Positions 1-5,594 of a stretch of DNA of 5,594 bases are shown here, piece by piece. The stretch covers positions 1-5,594 of the forward strand of contig JADGRR010000238.1 in the NCBI GenBank assembly GCA_017880745.1, given 5' to 3'. The stretch is from Burkholderiales bacterium. GTDB taxonomy: Bacteria; Pseudomonadota; Gammaproteobacteria; Burkholderiales; SG8-39. Within the stretch, counting starts at the first letter, position 1; each line of letters begins with the position of its first letter. Made by a program: the position numbers and the translations under genes. The notes below the pieces were generated by a model. It was given only the letters and a program-made list of their open reading frames with translations, was not told the DNA's origin and searched no databases.

Positions 1-2
1 TC

Positions 3-650
3 GGCACCGTGCCGGCGAGCATCGTGATCGCCATCACCATGGCGCTGTGGGTCAACGGCCGGATTCCCGGGCGCGCCCTGGTGCGCATGGCCTACTTCAC
101 CCCGACCATCCTGCCGATGATCGCGGTGGCCAACATCTGGCTGTTCTTCTACAGCCCCGGCATCGGGCTCATCGACCAGATGCTCGCCATGTTCGGCATT
201 CCGGGCCACAACTGGCTCGGCCGCCCGGACACGGTGATGGCCTGCCTGATCGTGATGACGATCTGGAAGGAATCCGGGTTTTTCATGATCTTCTACCTCG
301 CCGGCCTGCAGGCGATATCGCCCGAACTCGAGGAGGCGGCTGTGCTTGAGGGCGCCGGACGCTGGCACTATTTCCGCCGCGTCGTGTTTCCGCTGCTGAT
401 GCCGACGACCCTGTTCGTGCTGATCAACGCAGTGATCAATTCGTTCAAGCTGGTCGACCAGCTTTTCATCATGACCAAGGGTGGTCCCGACAACGCGAGC
501 TCGCTCTTGCTGTACTACATCTACCAGGTTGCCTTCAGTTTCCTCGACGAGTCCTATGCGGCGACGCTGACCGTCGTGCTTCTCGTCATCCTGGCAGTGC
601 TGGCGATCGGCCAGTACTTCCTCCTGGAAAAGCGCATCCACTACCAATGA
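3..650 (+). CDS. Carbohydrate-type ABC transporter permease (UgpA/MalF-like), 5' end cut by window
   Basis: This is an inner-membrane subunit of a binding-protein-dependent importer, probably of the CUT1 class (sugars, polyols or glycerol-3-phosphate). The frame is open to the left edge, so the GTG at 9 is not taken as the true start; about 70-80 N-terminal residues are missing compared with relatives of about 290 residues. Counting from that GTG, the EAA loop that docks on the ATPase lies at residues 108-131 (EEAA, then GAG, then FPLLMP). It is followed by the family signature FKLVDQLFIMTKGGP at 146-160. Hydrophobic segments lie near 28-47, 76-103, 131-145 and 183-204, and the end (LLEKRIHYQ) resembles UgpA-type tails. 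The stop overlaps the next permease start as ATGA, so the two subunits are probably translationally coupled and pair as a heterodimer. The family is clear; the substrate cannot be read from this sequence. Confidence 0.93.
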   Translation, partial: GTVPASIVIAITMALWVNGRIPGRALVRMAYFTPTILPMIAVANIWLFFYSPGIGLIDQMLAMFGIPGHNWLGRPDTVMACLIVMTIWKESGFFMIFYLAGLQAISPELEEAAVLEGAGRWHYFRRVVFPLLMPTTLFVLINAVINSFKLVDQLFIMTKGGPDNASSLLLYYIYQVAFSFLDESYAATLTVVLLVILAVLAIGQYFLLEKRIHYQ

Positions 651-1471
651 GCGTGCGCCGCGGCACTGGGTTGGGGGACTGGGCCGAGATCGCCGGCGCC
701 TGGCTGCTCGGCCTGATCTGGATTGCACCGCTCGCGTACGCCTTCTGGAGCGCGTTCCACCCGCCGGAGTACGCGACGCATTTTCGCCTGTTCGCCCCCT
801 TGACCCTGGAAAACTTCCGCGTCGCCTGGAGCCAGGCGCCGTTCCCGCGCTACTTCCTGAATACCTTCTTCCTGGTAACGCTTACGCTCTCCGCGCAGTT
901 CGTGCTCTGCACCATGGCCGGGTACGCTTTCGCGCGCTTCGAATTCTTCGGCCGCGAGGTCGCCTTCTCGCTCGTCCTGGTGCAGCTGATGATCATGCCC
1001 GAGGTGCTGATCGTCGAGAACTACCGCAGCATGAGCACGCTCCACCTCGTCGACACCATTCCCGGCATCGCGCTGCCGTACATGGCGAGCGCCTTCGGCA
1101 TATTCCTGCTGCGCCAGGCGTTCAAGACCGTGCCCAAGGAACTCGAGGAAGCCGCGCGCGTCGAGGGCGCCGGCATGCTGCAGATCCTGTTCCGGGTCTA
1201 TATGCCGCTCGCCCGCCCCGTGTACCTGGCCTACGGCCTGGTCTCTGTCAGCTATCACTGGAACAATTTTCTCTGGCCGCTGGTTATCACCAATTCGGTC
1301 GAAACGCGGCCGCTGACCGTGGGCCTGGCCATATTCGGCGCGCCCGAATCCGGGGTGCAGTGGCCGATCATCACGGCGGCGACGCTGATGTCGGTGGCGC
1401 CGCTGCTCGTCGCCTTCGTCCTGTTCCAGCGCCAGTTCGTTCAGTCCTTCATGCGGGCCGGTATCAGGTAG
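647..1471 (+). CDS. Carbohydrate-type ABC transporter permease (UgpE/MalG-like)
   Basis: This second inner-membrane permease, 274 residues long, has the usual length for the family (about 270-285). A short cytoplasmic N-terminus leads into a first membrane segment at about 15-35, and further hydrophobic segments lie near 72-95, 105-123, 140-157, 195-212 and 240-262. The EAA loop is at residues 167-191 (EEAARVEGAG, then YMPLARP), and the conserved WNNFLWPL element is at 205-212. The ATG at 647 overlaps the upstream TGA, and only a weak purine stretch (GGAAAAG, about 625-631) lies upstream, so translation probably depends on coupling. Together with the previous gene it would form the membrane channel of an importer. 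No ATP-binding subunit follows: the next gene is an unrelated reductase after a 205-bp gap, so the ATPase and binding protein must be encoded upstream or elsewhere. The substrate is unknown. Confidence 0.95.
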   Translation: MSVRRGTGLGDWAEIAGAWLLGLIWIAPLAYAFWSAFHPPEYATHFRLFAPLTLENFRVAWSQAPFPRYFLNTFFLVTLTLSAQFVLCTMAGYAFARFEFFGREVAFSLVLVQLMIMPEVLIVENYRSMSTLHLVDTIPGIALPYMASAFGIFLLRQAFKTVPKELEEAARVEGAGMLQILFRVYMPLARPVYLAYGLVSVSYHWNNFLWPLVITNSVETRPLTVGLAIFGAPESGVQWPIITAATLMSVAPLLVAFVLFQRQFVQSFMRAGIR

Positions 1472-1676
1472 GGCTCCGCTGCCTTAAGAAAAATTGCGAC
1501 AGCATAGTCGCTCGAAATATACTCCGCAGCCGCCGGCCGTCTGACGGCGATCCAGTGCCCTGCCAAGGATCGCTCCTACCAGAAAATAAGAGTTAGCGTG
1601 CGGCCTGCACAACCCACAAATTTGTAGTATGCTGATTACACATTACCACAAGTTTTAATTATAAGGTCTTGATAAC
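1472..1676 (+). promoter_or_regulatory. AT-rich upstream region of nrdJ: possible promoter and operator
   Basis: This gap separates the transporter from nrdJ. Its last 100 bases are far more AT-rich than the flanking genes, as expected for a promoter. A weak sigma-70-like pair can be proposed: TGCACA at 1606-1611 and TATGCT at 1628-1633 with a 16-bp spacer, each matching the consensus at four of six positions. A perfect palindrome, ACAAATTTGT at 1616-1625, would sit in the spacer. A ribosome binding site AAGG at 1663-1666 lies 10 bases before the ATG at 1677. A small hairpin near the start (GCCGT/ACGGC, 1536-1548) has no T-run and is not a convincing terminator for the permease operon. The AT-rich character is seen directly; the exact promoter is a guess. 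Confidence 0.35.
1616..1625. promoter_or_regulatory. 10-bp palindrome with half-site repeated 32 bp downstream; candidate repressor (NrdR-type?) site
   Basis: The sequence ACAAATTTGT is a perfect inverted repeat. Its left half with flank, CCACAA at 1614-1619, recurs at 1646-1651 (CCACAAGTTTT), exactly 32 bp downstream. Ribonucleotide reductase genes are commonly controlled by NrdR, which binds two boxes about three helical turns apart, so the spacing and location fit. The match to the classical NrdR box (C, A/T, then ATATAT, A/T, G) is only partial, about six of ten core positions here and fewer at the second copy. Symmetry and spacing are visible; the identity of the regulator is inference. 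Confidence 0.3.
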
Positions 1677-4589
1677 ATGGATATTACAAAAAAAGAAATC
1701 AAAGCCTCCAACCTCGTTGTGCCTCCCCTCCCGGATCAAACAATCAGCCGCGAAGTACTGCTGGAGAAATACGCGAAAGGCACGGAGACCAGCATCAATG
1801 ATGTGCGCGCGCGCATCGCCCACGCTCTCGCCGCGGTCGAGCCCGAGGACAAGCGCGCTGTGTGGGAAAAGCGCTTCCTGCAGGCAATGGACGCCGGTTT
1901 CATCCCGGCCGGGCGCATCATGTCGGCTGCCGGCATCCAGATGCAGGCGACACTGATCAACTGTTTCGTGCAGCCGGTGGGCGACTCGATCTCCGAAATC
2001 GTGGACAACAAACCCGGCATCTACACCGCCCTGCAGCAGGCGGCGGAAACCATGCGCCGCGGCGGCGGTGTCGGCTACGATTTTTCCTCTATCCGCCCCA
2101 AGGGCTCGGAAGTGAAGGGCACGCACTCGCGCGCCAGCGGGCCGGTATCCTACATGCGCGTGTTCGACCGCTCGTGCGAGACGGTGGAATCGGCAGGCTC
2201 GCGCCGCGGCGCGCAGATGGGCGTGCTGCGCTGCGACCATCCCGACGTGGAGGAATTCATCCACGCCAAGGACCGCGGCGACCTGTCCAATTTCAACATT
2301 TCGGTGGGCGTCACCGATAGCTTCATGCAGGCGGTGGAGAACGATCTCGACACGGAACTGGCGCACAAGGCGCGCCCGCACCGGGAGGTCATGGACAGCG
2401 GCGCCTATCAGCGCGAGGACGGACAATGGGTGTACCGCAAGCTGCGCGCGCGCGAGCTGTGGGATCAGATCATGCGCTCGACCTACGATCACGCCGAGCC
2501 GGGGATCCTGTTCCTCGACCGCATGAACCGCGACAACAACCTCAATTACTGCGAGACCATCGAGGCCACGAATCCATGCGCTGAACAGCCGCTGCCACCG
2601 TACGGCTGCTGCTGCCTGGGCTCGATTAACCTGACCAACTTCGTCTCCGCCCCGTTCACCGGCGAGGCCGCGTTCGATTTCGAGCGCTTCGGCGCGACGG
2701 TCGAGACTTCGGTGCGCATGCTCGACAATGTGCTCGATGCGACCGCCTGGCCGCTGCCGCAGCAGCACGAAGAGGCGATGAACAAGCGCCGCGTCGGCTT
2801 GGGCTACACCGGGCTCGGCGACGCGCTGATCATGCTGTGTCAGCGCTACGACAGCCAGGCCGCGCGCGAGACGGCGGCCAAGATGTCCGAAGTCATGCGC
2901 GATTACGCCTACCGCGCATCGAGCAACCTCGCGCGCGAGCGCGGCTCCTTCCCGCTGTTCAATGCCGACATGTACCTGTCCGGCACCAGCTTCGCCACGC
3001 GCCTGCCGCAGGAAATCAAGGCGCTGATCAGAAAACAGGGCCTGAGGAACAGCCACCTCCTGTCGATCGCCCCCACCGGCACCATCAGCCTCGCCTTCGC
3101 CGACAATGCCTCCAACGGCATCGAGCCGCCGTTCTCCTGGACCTACACGCGCAAGAAGCGCATGGCCGACGGCACGCTGCAGGAGTTTGCAGTGGAGGAT
3201 TACGCCTGGCGCCTGTACCGCCATCTGGTCGCGAATGGCGCCCTGCCCGCCCCCGCCGGCGGCGGCGACGCCCTGCCCGATTATTTCGTCACCGCGCTCG
3301 CGATCTCGGCCGCGGCGCACGAAGCCATGGTGGCGGCGGTCGCGCCGTATATCGACACCAGCATCTCCAAGACGGTCAACGTGCCGGAAAACTATCGGTA
3401 CGAGGATTTCCAGGGCCTGTACATGGCCGCCTGGAAATCAGGCTTGAAAGGCCTCGCCACTTACCGCCCCAACAACGTGCTCGGCTCGGTGCTGTCCGTG
3501 GGCAGCACGCCGTCCCCGGGCGGAGCCGAGGGAGCGCGCGCCGTCCTCGGGCCGCAGGACTTCGTCTCGAGCGACGTCAATCGCCGCATCGAGATCAAGG
3601 CGGTGCCCGAACCCGTGCTCGCCAGCCTGCGCTGGCCGGGCCGGCCCAAGCTCGCCGAAGGCAATCCGGCGTGGACCTACATGATCGAACATCCGCACGG
3701 GCATTTCGCGCTGTTCGTCGGCCATGTCGAGAACGGCATCCCCCATCCGTTCGAAGTCTGGGTCAACGGCAGCGAGCAGCCGCGCGGACTCGGCGCGGTG
3801 GCGAAGACACTATCGATGGACATGCGCGCCGACGATCCGGCCTGGCTGCGGCTGAAGCTCGATACGCTGGCGAAGACGGTCGGCGACGATGCCTTCGACA
3901 TGGCGTTTCCGCCGCATGGTGAAAAGATGCGCATGCCCAGCGTCGCCTCTGCCGTGGCGCAACTGGTGCGCTGGCGCTGCGAACGCTTAGGCGCCCTGCC
4001 TGAGGTGAAGCACGGGCCGGTGCTCGATGCCATGTTCAGCCTGAAGGAGCCCAAGACCGGCGCCGACGGCACCATGTCCTGGACCGTGGATGTGCTCAAC
4101 CCCGGCACGCGCGACGATTTCGTGCTGGGCTTAAAGGAAATCACCCTGCCCGACGGCCTGACGCGGCCCTACTCGATGTGGCTCTCGGGCGAGTATCCGC
4201 GCTCGCTCGACGGGCTGTGCAAGATCCTGTCGCTCGACATGCGCATCATCGATCCGGCCTGGATCGGGATGAAACTGAGGAAGCTGCTCAACTACCCCGA
4301 ACCGCTGGGCGATTTCATGGCTTTCACCCCGGGCAGCCGCAAACAGCAGAACTGGCCCTCCACCGTGTCCTACCTCGCGCGGCTGATCATCCACCGCTAC
4401 GCCATGCTCGGCATCCTCACCGAGGACGGCATGCCGGTGCAGACCATGGGCATCCTCGAAACCCCCGAGCGCGGCGCCGCGCCGATGATGAAAGGCGCGC
4501 GCTGTCCCGAGTGCGGCAATTACGCCGTGATCAAGAAGGACGGCTGCGATTTTTGCAGCGCTTGCGGGTATGTGGGAGTGTGCGGGTAG
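1677..4589 (+). CDS. nrdJ: Class II (adenosylcobalamin-dependent) ribonucleotide reductase
   Basis: This 970-residue cytoplasmic enzyme reduces ribonucleotides to deoxyribonucleotides, using a thiyl radical generated from adenosylcobalamin, so it needs neither oxygen nor a separate radical subunit. The catalytic barrel spans about residues 25-600. Active-site residues by comparison with class I NrdA are C96 (NCFVQP) and C313 (in GCCCLGSINL) as the redox pair, and N299, C301 and E303 (NPCAE), where C301 is the radical cysteine. The phosphate-binding turn APTGTISL is at 465-472 and FNISVGVTD at 206-214. No N-terminal ATP-cone is seen, so overall-activity control by ATP/dATP is probably absent. 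After a linker at about 600-635, two TSCPD-like repeats follow (about 645-770 and 780-912), then a zinc ribbon with C943, C946, C960 and C963 plus C957 and C969. The start is the first ATG after an AAGG site; no other in-frame ATG occurs before residue 71. A strong terminator lies about 90 bases downstream. Confidence 0.97.
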   Translation: MDITKKEIKASNLVVPPLPDQTISREVLLEKYAKGTETSINDVRARIAHALAAVEPEDKRAVWEKRFLQAMDAGFIPAGRIMSAAGIQMQATLINCFVQPVGDSISEIVDNKPGIYTALQQAAETMRRGGGVGYDFSSIRPKGSEVKGTHSRASGPVSYMRVFDRSCETVESAGSRRGAQMGVLRCDHPDVEEFIHAKDRGDLSNFNISVGVTDSFMQAVENDLDTELAHKARPHREVMDSGAYQREDGQWVYRKLRARELWDQIMRSTYDHAEPGILFLDRMNRDNNLNYCETIEATNPCAEQPLPPYGCCCLGSINLTNFVSAPFTGEAAFDFERFGATVETSVRMLDNVLDATAWPLPQQHEEAMNKRRVGLGYTGLGDALIMLCQRYDSQAARETAAKMSEVMRDYAYRASSNLARERGSFPLFNADMYLSGTSFATRLPQEIKALIRKQGLRNSHLLSIAPTGTISLAFADNASNGIEPPFSWTYTRKKRMADGTLQEFAVEDYAWRLYRHLVANGALPAPAGGGDALPDYFVTALAISAAAHEAMVAAVAPYIDTSISKTVNVPENYRYEDFQGLYMAAWKSGLKGLATYRPNNVLGSVLSVGSTPSPGGAEGARAVLGPQDFVSSDVNRRIEIKAVPEPVLASLRWPGRPKLAEGNPAWTYMIEHPHGHFALFVGHVENGIPHPFEVWVNGSEQPRGLGAVAKTLSMDMRADDPAWLRLKLDTLAKTVGDDAFDMAFPPHGEKMRMPSVASAVAQLVRWRCERLGALPEVKHGPVLDAMFSLKEPKTGADGTMSWTVDVLNPGTRDDFVLGLKEITLPDGLTRPYSMWLSGEYPRSLDGLCKILSLDMRIIDPAWIGMKLRKLLNYPEPLGDFMAFTPGSRKQQNWPSTVSYLARLIIHRYAMLGILTEDGMPVQTMGILETPERGAAPMMKGARCPECGNYAVIKKDGCDFCSACGYVGVCG

Positions 4590-4602
4590 GGAGCGCGGCA
4601 CG

Positions 4603-4635
4603 GCATAAGGCAAAGGGCTTGACGCATAAGGTAAA
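4603..4635. repeat. Two-copy degenerate direct repeat (21-bp period)
   Basis: GCATAAGGCAAA at 4603-4614 recurs as GCATAAGGTAAA at 4624-4635, matching at 11 of 12 positions with a 21-bp period. The copies sit immediately downstream of the nrdJ stop, between it and its terminator, and do not form part of any recognisable gene. They may be a remnant of a short heptamer-type intergenic repeat, but two copies are too few to assign to a family. Confidence 0.5.
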
Positions 4636-4676
4636 CGTTGAGGTCCAATGAATTGCAGGTGATTGGCGGCGTTCAG

Positions 4677-4706
4677 AGCCCTCGCTTTCGAGCGGGGGCT
4701 TTTTTT
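4677..4706 (+). terminator. Rho-independent terminator downstream of nrdJ
   Basis: A 10-bp stem, AGCCCTCGCT paired with AGCGGGGGCT (one T-G wobble), closes a TTCG loop and runs straight into a tract of seven T residues at 4700-4706. No break in the stem and an immediate T-run make this a textbook intrinsic terminator. It acts on + strand transcripts only, since the other strand has no T-run after the stem. It lies 87 bases after the nrdJ stop and therefore closes that transcription unit. Confidence 0.95.
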
Positions 4707-4848
4707 CGGCCGAGCGCCTGGCCCAAGACAGGTCACTTATTCGCTCGCCTAGAGCAATAGAAAGAGGTTCCACGGGGCCAGGTTCGAAATACTCGCGCTG
4801 AGGCCATGTTGTGCACGACTTCCTTGGGCTGGCGGGATCACGCGGGCG
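4707..4848. other. Intergenic stretch without recognisable features
   Basis: This stretch lies between the nrdJ terminator and the broken end of the ORF6N remnant. Short open frames cross it on the - strand, but they have no ribosome binding site and no recognisable motif. It may include further decayed sequence from the ORF6N gene, although I cannot align it to the expected C-terminal tail of that family. Confidence 0.5.
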
Positions 4849-5099
4849 TTATACCTGAAGTCCAAGTACTTCGTGGAAAGAGAATTTGCGCTCGATGCGG
4901 AATTCGAGTTCATCCAGGCGCTCTGCCGATTCCTCTTTGGCGCCGAGTGTCTCGCACTTTGCACGAAGGCGCACACGACGAACCGACTGACTTCTACCGC
5001 ACGCGGGCGATAGAGGACCGATGCGGCCATCAGTGCCCCGTGCCCGGTAAAGACATAGGGCATCGCGCAGGCGAATTTGCGCCGGGAGGTGTGGTCACA
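4849..5099 (-). pseudogene. Remnant of an ORF6N-domain protein gene, frameshifted and truncated at both ends
   Basis: On the - strand, 5084-4959 reads RRKFACAMPYVFTGHGALMA..., then RAVEVSRFVVCAFVQ. This closely follows the ORF6N core, normally of the form PYAFTEHGAxMAASVLxSPRAVEVSxxVVRAFVxLRE. After the glutamine codon at 4961-4959 homology moves to another frame at 4956 and continues CETLGAKEESAERLDELEFRIERKF, the coiled-coil that follows ORF6N, ending in TAA at 4851-4849. Restoring one base near 4958 would rejoin the two parts as FVQLRETLG. The N-terminal half of the domain and the usual C-terminal tail are missing, and no plausible start or ribosome binding site is present. ORF6N proteins are related to phage antirepressor domains and probably bind DNA; many bacterial chromosomes carry them as accessory genes. 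Recognition is by remembered family pattern, not by search. The fragment cannot make a functional protein. Confidence 0.72.
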
Positions 5100-5104
5100 A
5101 CGTG

Positions 5105-5132
5105 AAAACACCTCGTCCTTCTTGGGACAGGT
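5105..5132 (-). terminator. Probable intrinsic terminator of the DUF3096 gene
   Basis: Read on the - strand, ACCTGTCC (5132-5125) pairs with GGAC-g-AGGT (5118-5110), giving eight base pairs with one bulged base around a six-base loop. It is followed by GTTTT at 5109-5105. It starts 11 bases past the stop codon of the DUF3096 gene, which is the expected place. The T-run is short, so termination may be incomplete. Confidence 0.5.
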
Positions 5133-5142
5133 TGTTTGGTGA

Positions 5143-5295
5143 TCAGAAGTGAAAATTGCCGGCACCGGCGAGTCCAATCACTCCGATGACGATCAAATAA
5201 AGGGCGACGATATAGTTCAGCAGCCGAGGCATGACGAGAATAAGAATCCCGGCGATCAGTGATACCAGGGGAGCAAGACCCAAGTGGATATTCAT
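5143..5295 (-). CDS. DUF3096 family small membrane protein (50 residues)
   Basis: This is an intact miniprotein. It starts MNIHLGLAPLVSLIAG and continues through a hydrophobic stretch to PRLLNYIVALYLIVIGVIG, ending NFHF. The pattern of two short hydrophobic segments (about residues 5-22 and 26-43) separated by MPRLLNY matches the DUF3096 family, whose members are typically around 50 residues. It is predicted to sit in the inner membrane as a helical hairpin; the biological function of the family is unknown. A good ribosome binding site, AAAGGA at 5308-5303, lies seven bases before the ATG and fixes the start. A probable terminator follows the stop. It is transcribed opposite to nrdJ and is apparently unrelated to it. 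Its intact frame contrasts with the decayed ORF6N sequence next to it. Confidence 0.9.
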   Translation of the reverse strand: MNIHLGLAPLVSLIAGILILVMPRLLNYIVALYLIVIGVIGLAGAGNFHF

Positions 5296-5512
5296 GGATG
5301 CATCCTTTCTTTAGGGAGGTCGATGGACGATGGATTGGGATTCAGTTCTTCTTTGACCATGCGCCGAAGATCAGCACGCACGCGTCGCCGCAACAGAGCC
5401 GGATGCCGGAACCGGTTGCAAACAACGGACCGATAGAAGGACACGAAATGGCGAGGGGCCGGTGCGTGTGCACCGGCCTCTTGCTTCTTCGCTGCCACGC
5501 GCGAACTGGCGA
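5296..5512. other. Leader/intergenic region upstream of the DUF3096 gene
   Basis: This 217-bp stretch should hold the promoter of the DUF3096 gene on the - strand, but no convincing -35/-10 pair stands out. It contains an 8-bp palindrome AACCGGTT at 5410-5417 and a strong hairpin further right. A 74-codon open frame (5516-5292, - strand) fills it, but it has no recognisable motif, is rich in arginine and proline, and contains the hairpin within its codons. I therefore treat it as probably non-coding. Confidence 0.45.
5453..5490 (+). terminator. Strong hairpin followed by a T-rich tract; possible + strand terminator
   Basis: GGCCGGTGC (5457-5465) pairs perfectly with GCACCGGCC (5470-5478) around a GTGT loop. 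On the + strand the stem can be extended by G-T, G-C and A-T pairs down to 5454 and 5481, and is followed by TCTTGCTTCTTC. The extension works on the + strand but breaks as A-C mismatches on the other, which favours a + strand transcript. No + strand gene ends just upstream, so it may instead act as a stem after the - strand gene ending at 5513. The hairpin is certain; its role is open. Confidence 0.4.
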
Positions 5513-5593
5513 TCATTTTTGCCTGCGGTTTTCTTCTTCGCGCTTCTGCTCGTCGCTGTCTTTTCTATTGTCCTGCGGTTTGCCCGCGGCAGG
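5513..5593 (-). CDS. Hypothetical protein, C-terminal 26 residues only (runs off right edge)
   Basis: The - strand frame is open from the right edge to a TGA at 5515-5513. The visible tail reads PAAGKPQDNRKDSDEQKR and then EEENRRQK, very rich in lysine, arginine, glutamate and aspartate, with no cysteine or aromatic residue. Such charged tails are common at the ends of small cytoplasmic or secreted proteins, but no family can be named from 26 residues. The orientation matches the DUF3096 gene, which could be in the same transcription unit. The opposite strand is also open here and hydrophobic, as expected for the complement of a charged sequence, so the strand choice is not certain. Confidence 0.4.
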   Translation of the reverse strand, partial: PAAGKPQDNRKDSDEQKREEENRRQK

Positions 5594-5594
5594 C

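Noticed and set aside
641..1258. A 205-codon - strand frame opposite the second permease
   Set aside because: The + strand product has the EAA loop and membrane segments of a real permease, and the antisense product shows no family features.
1536..1548. Hairpin after the second permease as an intrinsic terminator
   Set aside because: The stem has only five pairs and no T-run follows.
1472..1676. Cobalamin riboswitch upstream of the B12-dependent reductase
   Set aside because: The gap is barely long enough, and I find no B12-box core (GCCACTG-like) or matching stems. A covariance-model scan would settle it.
1659..3320. A 553-codon open frame on the - strand opposite nrdJ
   Set aside because: It lies antisense to a gene whose catalytic motifs are all recognisable. 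Its translation is a biased mix of arginine, alanine, glycine, valine and histidine without any motif, which is the usual shadow of GC-rich third positions.
2837..3922. A 361-codon + strand frame inside nrdJ
   Set aside because: It overlaps nrdJ out of frame, is extremely arginine-rich and has no recognisable domain; it is a frame shadow.
4806..5105. A 99-codon + strand frame across the ORF6N remnant
   Set aside because: It has no ribosome binding site or motif, and the opposite strand carries the recognisable ORF6N homology.
5448..5594. A + strand frame starting at 5448 after an AGAAGGA-like site and running off the right edge
   Set aside because: The spacing looks good, but the product is a cysteine-, serine- and arginine-rich sequence read through a strong hairpin. 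The charged - strand tail is the more natural protein, though this remains uncertain.

Overview
The window comes from a GC-rich bacterium, most likely a proteobacterium and plausibly a betaproteobacterium. Coding regions are strongly GC-biased at third codon positions, and a long cobalamin-dependent ribonucleotide reductase, a DUF3096 miniprotein and an ORF6N-type gene remnant all fit that origin. The taxon is an inference, because no rRNA or other marker gene is present.

Layout. (1) Positions 3-1471, + strand: the end of a carbohydrate-type (CUT1-like) ABC importer operon, with two membrane permeases joined by an ATGA stop/start overlap. The first is cut by the left window edge. No substrate-binding protein or ATPase gene is visible. 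(2) Positions 1472-1676: an AT-rich intergenic region with a perfect 10-bp palindrome and a repeated half-element 32 bp away, a possible regulatory site for the next gene. (3) Positions 1677-4589, + strand: a complete 970-codon class II (adenosylcobalamin-dependent) ribonucleotide reductase, nrdJ, with all core catalytic residues, two tandem C-terminal TSCPD-like repeats and a terminal zinc ribbon. (4) Positions 4590-5142: no intact gene. The stretch holds a short degenerate 21-bp tandem repeat, a very strong rho-independent terminator for nrdJ, and the frameshifted remains of an ORF6N-domain gene on the - strand. (5) Positions 5143-5295, - strand: an intact 50-residue DUF3096 membrane miniprotein with a good ribosome binding site and a probable terminator. 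(6) Positions 5296-5594: a leader or intergenic stretch with a strong hairpin, then what looks like the hydrophilic C-terminus of another - strand gene running off the right edge.

The transporter, nrdJ and the DUF3096 gene look like separate transcription units. NrdJ makes dNTP precursors without oxygen or iron but needs vitamin B12. The transporter would import a sugar, polyol or similar solute. I found no mobile element, CRISPR array, RNA gene or convincing undescribed system. The most informative items beyond the main genes are the decayed ORF6N gene, the small DUF3096 gene and the palindrome in front of nrdJ.
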